The notes: generated by a model not told the origin, from the sequence alone. A stretch of DNA of 64,000 bases from Phyllobacterium sophorae (GCF_003010965.1 NZ_PGGM01000012.1:157471-221470), one strand, 5' to 3'; counted from the stretch's first letter, positions 34,203 to 43,595 are shown. Program-made: numbers and translations.

Positions 34203-36188
34203 TTATTGCACAAGCGATCGGCATCGCTTGATCCAGTCTACTGTTTCATGCTGCGGCATCGGCCTTGCAAAATAATACCCCTGCATGCTCACACAGCCGA
34301 GTTCTCGCAACGTTTGCAGATCCGCTTTTGTCTCGACACCCTCTGCGACGACCTCTATTCCCAGGGACATCCCGAGGCTCAGGATTGATTGCACCACGTT
34401 GCGATCGTCCGCCGAACCGGCAATGCCATAAACGAAAGATCGATCGATTTTGATCCGATCGACATGCAACTGCCGAAGCGACGACATGGATGAATAGCCA
34501 ACACCAAAATCGTCAAGTGCAATGCGCACCCCCTCATGGGTCAAGGCTGTCAGTTTGCTTTGCACCGATCGGATATCCTTGGCCGTTTCCTCGGTGATCT
34601 CAATCTCGAGCATGGGAGCTGGTAACTGAAGTCGACGCAGGTTTGCGATGATCAAATCATCCACGGCAATTTGCGCCATTTCGCGCGGAGACATGTTCAT
34701 CGCTACTCTCAAATGACTGAGGTTCATTGCCTGTAACGTTTGCATCATGGCGCATACATCCTTCAGAATGTATCGGAATAGCGGCTCTGCAAGCCCGCAT
34801 AACGATGAAACCGCCATCAAATCGGTTGAGGGGATCCAGCCATGTCTGGGGTGGTTCCAGCGTACAAGCGCCTCCAAGTCGGTAAGCTTGCGTCCTGCGT
34901 CACCCAAAATAGGCTGAAACCAGACCTCCACGGAATTATTGCTCAGCGCTTTGACGAGATCCCGCTCAATGTCGCGCCTCATCTCGAGGTGACTGCACAA
35001 GTCGGCGTCAAAGACGTAGAACTGATTGCGACCCTGTGATTTGGCCCGATAAAGAGCAGCGTCCGCGCGCACCAATAACTCGTCGATGTCGCGTTCTTCG
35101 GACGCACAAACGCCGATGCTGACACCAATACGGCCGGCATCGAAGGTGGCAAACGGGATAGACATCACAGCAATCAACGTCGTCGCCGCAGTTGAAATTG
35201 CTTCCCCGCCAAGGGCGCAGTCGAACACAACAGCAAACTCATCTCCGCCCCAACGCGCCACGAGGACATCGCCTGGAAGGTTTTGACGCAGGCGTCTGCC
35301 GACTTCAACAAGGACCTTATCGCCGGCCTTGTGACCGAAAGCATCGTTGATCAATTTGAAACCGTCCAGATCAAGCAGCATGAGCGTCAGCCCCGTGCCG
35401 GGCGCTGGCAAAGAAGCAACCGCGTGCATCAAGCCACCCCGATTGAAAAGTCCTGTCAGCGCGTCATGAGCAGCGCGATGCCCCATTTCGGCCGCCGCTT
35501 GTGTGGCCTGATCCTTGGCAGTCTTCAGGGATTCTGCCATAGCAGTGGCCTCATTCTTGAGCCTGCTGGATTGCCGGAATAGAATCTCACTTTCTCTTGC
35601 TCCCCGGATCAGGGCAACAAGGTAAAGCACGATGGTTGCGGCCAGGCAGTAGCGTTCAAACCCTCCCGCGTAGACAAGGCATCCTGCAACTGACGAAAGC
35701 ACGGGGACAATATAAAGAATCGGCATGAGCGCATAAGCAAACCCCGCCGTGATTGCGCCGGCTGTAATCCCGCACAGGACCGTGAGGTAGAAAACCGTCT
35801 GCGGAGCAGTGTAGCCCTCGCACAAAACTGCGATGAAGGACCAAACGACACCCGATATTGCTGCCATCGCCGATTGCAAAAAGAGATGGTGTCTGACAGA
35901 TGCCGGATCCAAATTCTTTGGTTCAACGCCGTCATCGGGATTGATCAGCCTGATGGGAGCCCGACAAAGAACCATTCGGGCTGCGTTGACGAGGCTTGAT
36001 GTGAAAAACCACAACAGCCCCGCAAGTCCCAACCCGTAATGAATGGCAACAAGCAAACTGATGAGGCCAAGAATAATGCTCACGGGAATGGAAATGAACA
36101 TGCTCCGGCGCACGGCCATGAGCTGGTCGGCAAGGATCAGATGTTGCAGGGCCATTGTCGTCGTCGGTGGTGGATCGTGGCTCATCAT
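34203..36188 (-). CDS. Membrane GGDEF-EAL cyclic-di-GMP enzyme
   Basis: A 661-residue bifunctional signalling protein. Residues 25-210 carry six membrane helices forming an N-terminal sensor. The GGDEF domain follows with an intact site (RWGGDEFAVVF near 311), so it can make cyclic di-GMP, although the I-site RxxD is not clear. The EAL domain (TDLEALVRW near 438, EITEE, DDFGVGYSS, EGVET, QGYYFARP) keeps all catalytic residues, so it can also degrade it. Which activity dominates cannot be told. It stands alone. Confidence 0.93.
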   Translation of the reverse strand: MMSHDPPPTTTMALQHLILADQLMAVRRSMFISIPVSIILGLISLLVAIHYGLGLAGLLWFFTSSLVNAARMVLCRAPIRLINPDDGVEPKNLDPASVRHHLFLQSAMAAISGVVWSFIAVLCEGYTAPQTVFYLTVLCGITAGAITAGFAYALMPILYIVPVLSSVAGCLVYAGGFERYCLAATIVLYLVALIRGARESEILFRQSSRLKNEATAMAESLKTAKDQATQAAAEMGHRAAHDALTGLFNRGGLMHAVASLPAPGTGLTLMLLDLDGFKLINDAFGHKAGDKVLVEVGRRLRQNLPGDVLVARWGGDEFAVVFDCALGGEAISTAATTLIAVMSIPFATFDAGRIGVSIGVCASEERDIDELLVRADAALYRAKSQGRNQFYVFDADLCSHLEMRRDIERDLVKALSNNSVEVWFQPILGDAGRKLTDLEALVRWNHPRHGWIPSTDLMAVSSLCGLAEPLFRYILKDVCAMMQTLQAMNLSHLRVAMNMSPREMAQIAVDDLIIANLRRLQLPAPMLEIEITEETAKDIRSVQSKLTALTHEGVRIALDDFGVGYSSMSSLRQLHVDRIKIDRSFVYGIAGSADDRNVVQSILSLGMSLGIEVVAEGVETKADLQTLRELGCVSMQGYYFARPMPQHETVDWIKRCRSLVQ

Positions 36189-36440
36189 TCATTGGACCGC
36201 ATTATTTGCCGAAACGAGCTTAGCCTCCTTAAGGGAAATTATTGGTAACTTTTGTGGTCTGCTCAAAATGTCCCTTGGTGTTTTGGACGGCAAGGTTAAC
36301 GAGGACGGATGGGCCGTAAGATGGTCCGGCTTCTTTGCTGAGGAACGGGAGCGGTCGGCAATGACACCGGGGTGTGCCAGCGAGAGCACGTGCATTGCAT
36401 TGGTATGCGCAAGCAAAGGTCACAGCCGGTAATAAATGAC

Positions 36441-36683
36441 TTAATCGCGCCTCTTCATGAGCTTTTTCAAATATGGGGCGATCGAAGGCCCAACGACGTG
36501 ATCGTGTGCCAATTGTGTGTTCTCGGCCACCGCAATCATCGCCGCGATAATCTCGGAATTTCGCCAGCCCGCATCGCTCGCTGTGCCGAGCAATTCCAAC
36601 AAACCATCCTCGATCGCCTTCTGACACTCTTCAAATCGGCCCTGATCGTCTTCACTGAGGGTGGGCGCCGGGATGAATGTCAT
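36441..36683 (-). CDS. Small hypothetical protein, second gene of a pair
   Basis: An 80-residue helical protein: TFIPAPTLSEDDQGRFEECQ, DGLLELLGTASDAGWRNSEI, VVGPSIAPYLKKLMKRRD. The ATG overlaps the stop of the gene at 36680 (ATGA), so the pair is translationally coupled. No signal, helix or known domain. Family not recognised. Confidence 0.6.
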   Translation of the reverse strand: MTFIPAPTLSEDDQGRFEECQKAIEDGLLELLGTASDAGWRNSEIIAAMIAVAENTQLAHDHVVGPSIAPYLKKLMKRRD

Positions 36684-37051
36684 GGCGTTTCCAGTGGGGT
36701 TATGCGCACGGTAAACCGGCCAAGCTTTGGTGAGGTGCCCGTGATTTGCAATTCCTGATTGTCGAATTTCACCGCATTGTTCCCGGGTCGAAATTCCGTG
36801 TGAACATAGACTGGATTGAGTTCGCCGTGCTCGGCAAAACGCAAAGGCGAAACGGCATTATGATCAAGGCTGATATAGACCCTCGTACGTTGGTCCACGT
36901 CCCTTAAGCTGCGAAACGATATATCGGCATCAAAGTGGTATAGGCCGCGCTCATCCGGTCCAATGTGATAGTGGCGGACAAAAGTGTTGAGGGCCTCCCA
37001 ATACGCCGCGGTGTCTGGTGAATCGGACATGTGGAACTCCAAGTGTGCCAT
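36680..37051 (-). CDS. Hypothetical protein, first gene of a pair
   Basis: A 123-residue protein from ATG 37051; a longer start at 37072 is possible. The sequence (AHLEFHMSDSPDTAAYWEAL, YHIGPDERGLYHFDADISFR, NPVYVHTEFRPGNNAVKFDN) looks like a compact cytoplasmic beta-sheet domain. It is followed by the coupled 80-residue gene. Nothing around it hints at a role. Confidence 0.6.
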   Translation of the reverse strand: MAHLEFHMSDSPDTAAYWEALNTFVRHYHIGPDERGLYHFDADISFRSLRDVDQRTRVYISLDHNAVSPLRFAEHGELNPVYVHTEFRPGNNAVKFDNQELQITGTSPKLGRFTVRITPLETP

Positions 37052-37407
37052 TTGAGTGTCCTCTGTTTCCATGCTCCGGGCAAGACCCTTCTTGCCAAAC
37101 TGGTCATCGCTTCAACACCAGCCACAATGGATGACCTTCGGCGATGGGTGTTGGGTTACTTTGCTCGCAAGCCAAATCCATTGCCGCAAGCGTCAATCAG
37201 CGCTTTGACAGATTGGTGTTTGCAGCAAGGACGCCTCGCCGCGGTGTGCCACCACAGGGCACCGCAGTGCGGACGCTTCAACACATGCTCTTGCGGCGGG
37301 ATGCTGGCTGGCAAAAACCTGGTGACCTTCCAGCGTTGGTCAGGACATATCAAACGCTGCATCAGCGCGATCAGATTTGCGCATACACCATGGTAGCGAT
37401 GAAAAAA
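37052..37407. other. Gap with no convincing gene
   Basis: About 355 bases. Frames on both strands reach 90-120 codons but differ in composition from real genes nearby and have no motifs. It holds the promoter of the 37051 gene and ends at the RTX terminator. Confidence 0.4.
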
Positions 37408-37433
37408 TGTGCCCGGCACGATGGCCGGGCACA
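37408..37433 (-). terminator. Strong rho-independent terminator of the RTX gene
   Basis: TGTGCCCGGC (37408-37417) and GCCGGGCACA (37424-37433) form a perfect 10-bp stem with a 6-base loop. On the minus strand it is followed by six U residues (from 37407-37402), just after the RTX stop at 37446. A classic intrinsic terminator. Confidence 0.88.
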
Positions 37434-37445
37434 CGGTCTTTTGAA

Positions 37446-38051
37446 TTAATGGACGGTAAAGTAATTGTCCGGGTGGGCCTGGACATCGTCCGAGCTTGTG
37501 TTCACAAGCGTCACGGAATCGCCGTGACCAAGGTCGACGACCGTATCATTGCCGACCTGGGTAACGCGGCCGGCAAGGTCGTCAGGCGACTGGATATCCT
37601 GCCCATTGATACCACTGGAGATTTGGAGGATGTCCTCACCAGGAGTAAAATCAAGCACGACATCGCTGCCGCCACCGCCATTGAACACAAACACATCATC
37701 ACCCGCGCCGCCGGAGAGGGTATCGTTACCGGCGCCGCCAAGAAGCGTGTCCTCACCGGCACCACCCGAAAGGGTGTCCTTGCCGGCACCACCAAGAAGC
37801 ACATCATCGCCGGCGTCGCCGGCAAGTTGATCCGCCCCCTGTTCGCCATAGAGAATGTCGGCCCCATTGCCGCCGAAAAGCGCATCACTGCCTTTTTCGC
37901 CCGACAACAGGTCGTTGCCGTCATCTCCAAATATTGAGTCGGCTCCTTTGCCGCCAAACACGACATCGTCGCCGCCCTGGGCGTGGATGAAATCGTCAAA
38001 ACGCGAGCCAAACAAAACGTCGTCGTAGGCGCCGCCTTCTAGAGTAGCCAT
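37446..38051 (-). CDS. RTX calcium-binding repeat protein
   Basis: A 201-residue secreted-type protein. Residues 5-125 are about twelve tandem RTX nonapeptides of the form GGxGxDxLx (GGDDVVFGGKGADSIFGDDG, GGAGDDVFVFNGGGGSDV). The C-terminal 60 residues (DILQISSGINGQDI, VGNDTVVDLGHGDSVTLVN) match the C-terminal secretion domain of serralysins and RTX proteins. There is no signal peptide, so type I secretion is expected, but no secretion genes lie nearby. A very AT-rich region precedes it. Confidence 0.92.
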   Translation of the reverse strand: MATLEGGAYDDVLFGSRFDDFIHAQGGDDVVFGGKGADSIFGDDGNDLLSGEKGSDALFGGNGADILYGEQGADQLAGDAGDDVLLGGAGKDTLSGGAGEDTLLGGAGNDTLSGGAGDDVFVFNGGGGSDVVLDFTPGEDILQISSGINGQDIQSPDDLAGRVTQVGNDTVVDLGHGDSVTLVNTSSDDVQAHPDNYFTVH

Positions 38052-38479
38052 GTGCTGCTCCTTCTTGTGTGTGTGAGTTTACAAACTGCCGGAACATTCC
38101 GACGAGCGATGCTTTAACGTTTGCGCGTGCAGCAAATCGCAAGCACCGTGAGTTAATAATATAAATGTGGCATCCTATAATAACAATATATTAAACCGTG
38201 TATTATGGTGGCTAATATTTAATATATAATTGTAATACTAGACGGCTTTATTTGGCAACTTAAAGCAATTGTTCTAGCAATTTGTTTCATAATTTGAAGT
38301 AATATTTATGCTACTGCAATCTCTGGTGATGGCAGTGCCATAATATATCCACGATTACCGGAAAGTCAGCGATTTCAGAGGGATGGAAGGTGGCAATTCT
38401 GCACGCGCGTATATCCCGCCCTCGTGCAGGCGCAGATGCCGTTGCCAACCAAGCCACGGCATGCGACGGGGAAAAGCAG
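38052..38479. other. AT-rich upstream region of the RTX gene
   Basis: About 430 bases. From about 38140 to 38320 the sequence is strikingly AT-rich (long AT runs such as TTAATAATATAAAT), unlike the rest of the window. It holds no gene. It probably contains the RTX promoter and sites for nucleoid proteins, or is DNA of foreign origin. Confidence 0.6.
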
Positions 38480-39070
38480 TCATACAACGAAATCGAAGCG
38501 AGCGAATTTTCCATCAGTGGTGTCGCTCATGCGAAGCAGGAGATGCTCATCAAATATGCGATCGCGTTGGTTCATGGGCTCACCGGGAAAATACAGCTGC
38601 GTTGTCAAAACGTCTCCGCCAGGCTTTTGAACCTTGACGTGATAATGGCGCGTGCGTCCCGGATAGAGCGATGGAATGATCGTCGAAAACCACCAACGGC
38701 CGCGCGCATCGGTGAATTGATGACCGCGCAACCTGTAGCCATCACGGTCGTACGAGCCATGCTCATCCGCGTGCCAAAGCTCGACAAGTGCCTTGTTGAC
38801 GGGTGTGCAATTTGTCTCCAGGACAAACCCGGCCAGGGTTATCCTCTGTGCGCCAGGTGCGTCGGCAGCAAAGTCCTGTTTGAGTGGGGAACTCGGCTTG
38901 TAGTATGGCCCTTCTGTTTGCGAGAGGGTCAGTTCATCCGCATCCTGGCATGCAGGCGTCAAAACGAGATCGGATTGCGCGCCAAGGGCATTGGCTTCGA
39001 AGATACTTGCAGCCTTGATCGATGGCACGGCCAGAAATGCTGCAAGGACCGATCGGCGTGTTGGTTTCAT
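38480..39070 (-). CDS. Exported intradiol ring-cleavage dioxygenase
   Basis: A 196-residue protein from ATG 39070. A Tat-like signal (KPTRRSVLAAFLAVP) precedes a catechol/protocatechuate-dioxygenase-type domain. The iron ligands are recognisable: Tyr in HGSYDRDGYRLRG, then Tyr, His and His in PSLYPGRTRHYHVKV near residue 140. TEGPYYKPSSP near 50 is the family's opening motif. Exported single-domain members act outside the cytoplasm, with unknown substrates. The next gene upstream is a cyclase on the same strand; the intergenic gap is about 140 bases. Confidence 0.88.
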   Translation of the reverse strand: MKPTRRSVLAAFLAVPSIKAASIFEANALGAQSDLVLTPACQDADELTLSQTEGPYYKPSSPLKQDFAADAPGAQRITLAGFVLETNCTPVNKALVELWHADEHGSYDRDGYRLRGHQFTDARGRWWFSTIIPSLYPGRTRHYHVKVQKPGGDVLTTQLYFPGEPMNQRDRIFDEHLLLRMSDTTDGKFARFDFVV

Positions 39071-39212
39071 CTTCCTGATCCCGGACTTATCATCGGCATT
39101 GGCTCTTTGGCGCGGCGGTGGGTCAAAACAGGTCCGACAATACACCACTGTGGCAAGTTCCACACGCCGCATTTGCCACACAAAGGCAATGAGGATGGCC
39201 TTTGCCGGAAGA

Positions 39213-39872
39213 TCACACAGCGATACGAATCGCAAGCAAACCGACGCGCTCGCGAATGTTTGCCGTTATCGATGGTTGAAAACGCTCTGGGCCGACTTCC
39301 GACGGTGCGTACGCGGCGACTGTTTTTGCCAGTTCATCGGATACGATCAGGTCAGTTGAATACGCTCTCGTCATCTGCTCGAGACGGCTCGCAACATTGA
39401 CCGTGTCACCAAAAACGCTCATTGGGCTGTCGCGCGTTGCAGCAATACGGCCCAGCGCGACCGGGCCGGCGTGAATGCCGATGCCAATATCCAGACTGTG
39501 CCTTGCGCTATTGTCGCTGTTCCACAGTTTCATCGATTCCAGCATTGCAAATCCGCATCGAAGTGCTTTCAACGCGACGGATGATGGTTCTCCACACCAG
39601 GCCGCCATGACTTCGTCGCCAACATTTGCGGTGATGCTTCCTGGATGTCTTGAGATGATCCGGGCCATCCTTTGGTGAAATGCAGACAGGGTGTGAAATG
39701 CCGTGTGCAGGTCGACGGACTGGCAAAACCGCGTAAAGCCCTTGATATCTGCAAAAAGCACGGCGGCGAAAACCTCCTTCACGTCGCCATGATAATCCAG
39801 CTGAAAAACCGCCCGGTAGTTGCCCCTGTCTGCAAAGCCGTTGTGGTTCATTGAACTGTCGATTTGCATCAT
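39213..39872 (-). CDS. Minimal class III adenylate/guanylate cyclase
   Basis: A 219-residue protein, almost only a catalytic domain. Metal-binding Asp residues are in FADIKGFT near 42 and NVGDEVMAAW near 87, and the transition-state Asn/Arg motif is in FGDTVNVASRLEQM near 155. The N-terminus (about 30 residues) is too short for a sensor. Active as a homodimer, it would make cAMP or cGMP from nucleotide triphosphate. The substrate-choice Lys/Asp pair is not certain, so either product is possible. Confidence 0.88.
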   Translation of the reverse strand: MMQIDSSMNHNGFADRGNYRAVFQLDYHGDVKEVFAAVLFADIKGFTRFCQSVDLHTAFHTLSAFHQRMARIISRHPGSITANVGDEVMAAWCGEPSSVALKALRCGFAMLESMKLWNSDNSARHSLDIGIGIHAGPVALGRIAATRDSPMSVFGDTVNVASRLEQMTRAYSTDLIVSDELAKTVAAYAPSEVGPERFQPSITANIRERVGLLAIRIAV

Positions 39873-40134
39873 CTCAACATCCTCATTTGGGAATCAGCGG
39901 ACGCGCTGCCGCTTCCCGTGATCAGCTGGATGTTGCGCTTGTTGTGTCGCACAGCTTTGTCTGAAGTGGCGGTTTTTACGTACAAAGGTAACGCTTCGGT
40001 GGTTTGACACATTTCGATACACATTTTCTGCCCTTAAGCTCGGGCACAAACACGGCGACTTTGGTCAGAAGCGCGAATTTGACGGTGCGTTTTGTGCTCG
40101 CATCACCTGGATCAGCGCGCCCGCTTCCGGCAAT

Positions 40135-41571
40135 TCAGCCGGCGGCGGGAAGGGCAACCTCCACCCGCAGTCCGTTGCTGCGGTTAACAAGCTTAATCTC
40201 TCCGCCGTGGTGATGGATGATCGCCCTGGCTATCGACAACCCAAGGCCAACGCCGCCGGTTTCCCTGTTGCGAGATTGTTCAAGCCGGAAAAACGGTGCG
40301 AACACCTCTTCGAATGCGGCCTCCGGTATGCCCGGCCCGTCATCTTCGATGATGACGTCGATGCCGCCTTGTCTTTTTCTAACGCTAACGCGTGCCCTGT
40401 CGCCGTAGCGGACCGCGTTCTCGATCAGATTGCGAAAAGCACGCCTGAGTGCATCGGGCCGGCACCGGTAGACTATTTTTTCCCCTTCGAGGAACGTCAC
40501 ATCCTGGCCGAGCTCCGCCAAATCGTCGCAGATGCTTTCGACCAGCGCAGAAATGTTCATCGCACGGGTGTTCTCGACGGTGGCTTCCTCGCGAGCAAAT
40601 GCCAGGGCCGCTTCGGTCATCGTCTGCATCTCGTCAATGGTGGCAAGCATTCTTTGTTGCACGTCGGGATCAGTGACGAATTCTGCCCTCAGTCGCAGCG
40701 ACGTAAGGGGTGTTCGCAGGTCATGCCCCATAGCGGCAAGCATTCGTGTCCGGTCATCGACAAAACGATGAAGCCGGGACTGCATGCGATTAAACGCCTC
40801 TGCTGTCTGCCGGATGTCGTCAGGCCCCGATTCTGGCAGCGGCGAAACATTTTCCCCGCGGCCCAGCGCTTCAGCAGCAACGGCAAGCCGTCGCATTGGA
40901 CTTGCTATCTGCCTGGCAACGATGACACCAATGAGCGAGAGAATGATCGCGGTGATCCCAACGGAAAACAACGACTGGACGTTCCAAATGGAATTGGGAA
41001 CGGCTTTCGCATAGGCCGTGTTGAGCCAGGTCCCGTCGCTCAGCTGTACGGCCAGCCCCATTCCATTTGAATGCCCAAGATAAAGAAATTTTGCCGGTTG
41101 AGATATCGACCAGACACGGGGCGTCAGTTTCGTCCACGAATCTGACTGTGCAGCCACCGCTTGCAAGGGAGACGGTTCCTGCTGAGGCGGTAGCGGAATG
41201 TCAGGTGTTGTCGTTCCTGCAGGGGGCTTTATTTTCAGCGCCTTGGTGTTTGGCAGCGGTTTTGACAACTGCCCCCACGCTTCCCGGCGCCAGGCGTTTG
41301 CGTCGAGCGGATCTTGTGAAGAGACCCAGAACCGGCTGTAGGCCGTGCCACTTGCGTCAAGGACATCGTTGCGAAACGTTGTTGGAATGGTTTCAAGCAG
41401 TGTCGCAAGAGATGCGGTCCGGCTGAAAAACTCTCCCTTGGCAGCTGCCTGCAACGCTTTGCCCCGCTCGTCCCATGAAACCAGGAACCCGAGTGCCTGT
41501 GAGACAGCAAGAGCCAGCAGCATGAAGCAAATGAATTGCGCGGCCAGACTTCGCTTCCACCAGCGTGTCAT
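40135..41571 (-). CDS. Membrane histidine kinase (OmpR-type pair)
   Basis: A 478-residue sensor kinase from ATG 41571, which overlaps the regulator's stop (ATGA). Two membrane helices (near 15-30 and about 195-215) flank a periplasmic sensor of about 160 residues containing a Pro-rich stretch (PPAGTTTPDIPLPPQQEP). HAMP follows, then HisKA with the phospho-His in GHDLRTPLTSLR near 282 and the ATPase with NLIENAVRYG near 382, DDGPGIP and GLGLSIA. Domain order and spacing match the EnvZ class. The signal is unknown. Confidence 0.92.
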   Translation of the reverse strand: MTRWWKRSLAAQFICFMLLALAVSQALGFLVSWDERGKALQAAAKGEFFSRTASLATLLETIPTTFRNDVLDASGTAYSRFWVSSQDPLDANAWRREAWGQLSKPLPNTKALKIKPPAGTTTPDIPLPPQQEPSPLQAVAAQSDSWTKLTPRVWSISQPAKFLYLGHSNGMGLAVQLSDGTWLNTAYAKAVPNSIWNVQSLFSVGITAIILSLIGVIVARQIASPMRRLAVAAEALGRGENVSPLPESGPDDIRQTAEAFNRMQSRLHRFVDDRTRMLAAMGHDLRTPLTSLRLRAEFVTDPDVQQRMLATIDEMQTMTEAALAFAREEATVENTRAMNISALVESICDDLAELGQDVTFLEGEKIVYRCRPDALRRAFRNLIENAVRYGDRARVSVRKRQGGIDVIIEDDGPGIPEAAFEEVFAPFFRLEQSRNRETGGVGLGLSIARAIIHHHGGEIKLVNRSNGLRVEVALPAAG

Positions 41572-42287
41572 ACCTGCCCAACCTCTGTACAAAGACTGTA
41601 GCCACCGCCCCAGTGCGTTTTGATGATCGCAGGATTTTTGGGATCGCTCTCAATCTTCTTGCGCAAGCGGCTGACCTGATTGTCGATGCTTCGATCAAAT
41701 GCATCGGCACTGCGACCCGCGGTCAAATCCAACAGCTGATCGCGGCTGAGGACCATTCCGGGGTGTTCGAGAAAAGCCTTGAGAAGGCGAAATTCCGCCG
41801 TACTGAGCGGCACGCCAACACCGTCGCTTCCCAGGATTTCCCGGCGGCCGACATCCAGACTCCAGCGATCGAAACTGATGGTCTTTGCCTTGAGCGTCTC
41901 GCGCTGTGGCGGCAGGCTGTTAACACGTCGTAAAACGGCTCGAATGCGCGCGAGCAGCTCGCGTGGATTAAACGGCTTGATAAGGTAGTCGTCGGCGCCA
42001 AGCTCCAAGCCAAGAATGCGATCGGTATCATCGGCCATGGCGGTCAGGAAAATAACCGGCAACTCGCTGGAACGGCGCAGCTGGCGACAGACCGACAGGC
42101 CATCTTCTCCGGGCATCATTATATCCAGAATGATAAGGTCCGGCGCGCCGCGTTCCAGCAGGCGTCTCAACGCCGCTCCGCTTTCCGCGACGCTGATGCG
42201 GTATCCTTGTTGGGCAAGGTACTTGCCAACAAGATCGCGGATATCCCGGTGATCGTCGACAACTGCAATATGGGGTACGGATTGCAT
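41568..42287 (-). CDS. OmpR-family response regulator
   Basis: A 239-residue regulator, taken from ATG 42287; ATG 42296 is close. The receiver domain has the acidic pair in VVDDHRDIRDLV, the phospho-Asp in LIILDIMMPGEDG near 54, Thr in FLTAMAD and Lys in LIKPFNPRE. A winged-helix DNA-binding domain follows (LSTAEFRLLKAFLEHPG, then DRSIDNQVSRLRKKIE and WGGGYSL). It is coupled to the kinase. Targets are not shown by the sequence; the oxidase operon at 42.9 kb is divergent and a candidate. Confidence 0.93.
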   Translation of the reverse strand: MQSVPHIAVVDDHRDIRDLVGKYLAQQGYRISVAESGAALRRLLERGAPDLIILDIMMPGEDGLSVCRQLRRSSELPVIFLTAMADDTDRILGLELGADDYLIKPFNPRELLARIRAVLRRVNSLPPQRETLKAKTISFDRWSLDVGRREILGSDGVGVPLSTAEFRLLKAFLEHPGMVLSRDQLLDLTAGRSADAFDRSIDNQVSRLRKKIESDPKNPAIIKTHWGGGYSLCTEVGQV

Positions 42288-42296
42288 CGGAACCAT

Positions 42297-42665
42297 CCCA
42301 CTCGATTTCGTGTATACGCGTGCAATACCATTGACTGGACTTTTCCGGTATCCGCAAAAGTGTATCAAAGTTTGTCACCCCGGCGCAAAAGCTGCAGGGA
42401 TCGTCATGACGGCAAACGGCCGTTTTAAATGCAAAAATGGTCATGACGACAAGCCGATTGGTGCGCTCACTGCCATCGCTGCGGGACGTCTTTACCGCGT
42501 GACCGACACTGCAGCTGCGGCCGATGTGTAGCAAAATGTCCCGTCCCGGGCGCCTGCGATATTTTGCGACAACTCTCCACGCCGGCCGGCACAACTGTGC
42601 GACAAACCCCACTTAGGCTGTCCGTGTCGTTGTTTGAAACCTTCAACCAGCAAAGCGAGGCCGTC
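42297..42665. other. Divergent regulatory region, no gene
   Basis: About 370 bases between the two-component genes and the aldehyde-oxidase cluster. No frame is convincing. It should hold the promoters of both directions, but I see no clear boxes. Confidence 0.4.
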
Positions 42666-42827
42666 ATGAACCGATATCTGATCGCAGCCATTGCCACAAT
42701 CAGCATTGCCCTGTCAGCGGGAGGTGCATTTGCCTGTCAGAAGCTTAACTCTGCCGGGACCCAGACCAAGCCCATTCCCGACACGCAGCAATCATCGCCA
42801 TCCGACACGAGCCAGAACTCGGGCTAG
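42666..42827 (+). CDS. Small exported peptide ahead of the oxidase operon
   Basis: A 53-residue protein from ATG 42666: NRYLIAAIATISIALSAGGA signal, then FACQKLNSAGTQTKPIPDTQ and a Ser/Gln tail. If cleaved after GGAFA, about 30 polar residues with one Cys are released. GCGAGG lies upstream. It sits 97 bp before the PaoA-like gene and may share its transcript. Confidence 0.5.
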   Translation: MNRYLIAAIATISIALSAGGAFACQKLNSAGTQTKPIPDTQQSSPSDTSQNSG

Positions 42828-42923
42828 CGGGCTCGTTCCAGACGCTCTCACTATGAGCCTTGTACTGGCGGGGTTGCCCCGGCAGTACCCCCTCGATCAT
42901 TGGAAGCTCCAAGGAGACAAGCA

Positions 42924-43592
42924 ATGGAAAAACAGTCGCGCAAACAGGGCCCGACACGCCGAACAATATTGGAATCCGGTGCAGCGATGGGTTTCGTCCT
43001 CACCGCGGGATTTCCTGCGATGGGTCGTCACATGGCTGTCGCCGCAAACGCGCCCATAGATACCGGGATGACAGCCGCTAACGCTATCGAGATCACTTTG
43101 AACATCAATTCGCGCAACTATTCCCTTGGCCTCGATCCGCGAACGACACTGCTGGATGCGCTGCGCAATCATCTCGGTTTAACGGGCGCCAAGAAAGGCT
43201 GTGATCATGGACAGTGCGGAGCATGCACCGTTTTGGTGAACGGCCGGCGGATCAACGCCTGCCTGTCGCTCGCGGCGATGCACGAAGGCGACACCATCAT
43301 GACGATCGAAGGATTGGCCGCCGGCGAAAAGCTTCATCCGGTACAGGCTGCCTTTGTCGCGCATGACGGCTTTCAATGCGGATACTGTACCCCGGGTCAA
43401 ATCTGCTCCGCCGTCGGGATGCTGCAGGAAGCCAAAGACGGCTGGCCGAGCCACGCCAGCCAAAACCTTAACGCCACGACCATCGCTTTAACCGATGCTG
43501 AAATTCGCGAACGCATGAGCGGCAATATCTGCCGTTGTTCAGCATACCCCAACATCGTCGCCGCGATCCGCGATGCGGCCACTGAGGTTTGA
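42924..43592 (+). CDS. paoA: Aldehyde oxidase iron-sulphur subunit (PaoA-like)
   Basis: A 222-residue protein from ATG 42924. A twin-arginine signal (TRRTILESGAAMGFVLTAGF) directs the complex to the periplasm. Two [2Fe-2S] sites follow: the plant-type site CDHGQCGAC near residue 105 and the second in CGYCTPGQI and GNICRCSAYPN. This is the small subunit of xanthine-oxidase-family aldehyde oxidoreductases, passing electrons from the molybdenum site to FAD. It starts a three-gene operon in the order FeS, FAD, Mo, like Escherichia coli paoABC; the symbol follows that resemblance. Confidence 0.88.
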   Translation: MEKQSRKQGPTRRTILESGAAMGFVLTAGFPAMGRHMAVAANAPIDTGMTAANAIEITLNINSRNYSLGLDPRTTLLDALRNHLGLTGAKKGCDHGQCGACTVLVNGRRINACLSLAAMHEGDTIMTIEGLAAGEKLHPVQAAFVAHDGFQCGYCTPGQICSAVGMLQEAKDGWPSHASQNLNATTIALTDAEIRERMSGNICRCSAYPNIVAAIRDAATEV

Positions 43593-43595
43593 GAC

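Noticed and set aside
37408..37433. Part of a CRISPR-like or REP array
   Set aside because: The hairpin is single, lies right after the RTX stop and has a U-run, so it is a terminator.
38390..39400. 336-codon plus-strand frame
   Set aside because: It is antisense to the intradiol dioxygenase and cyclase genes, both with intact catalytic motifs.
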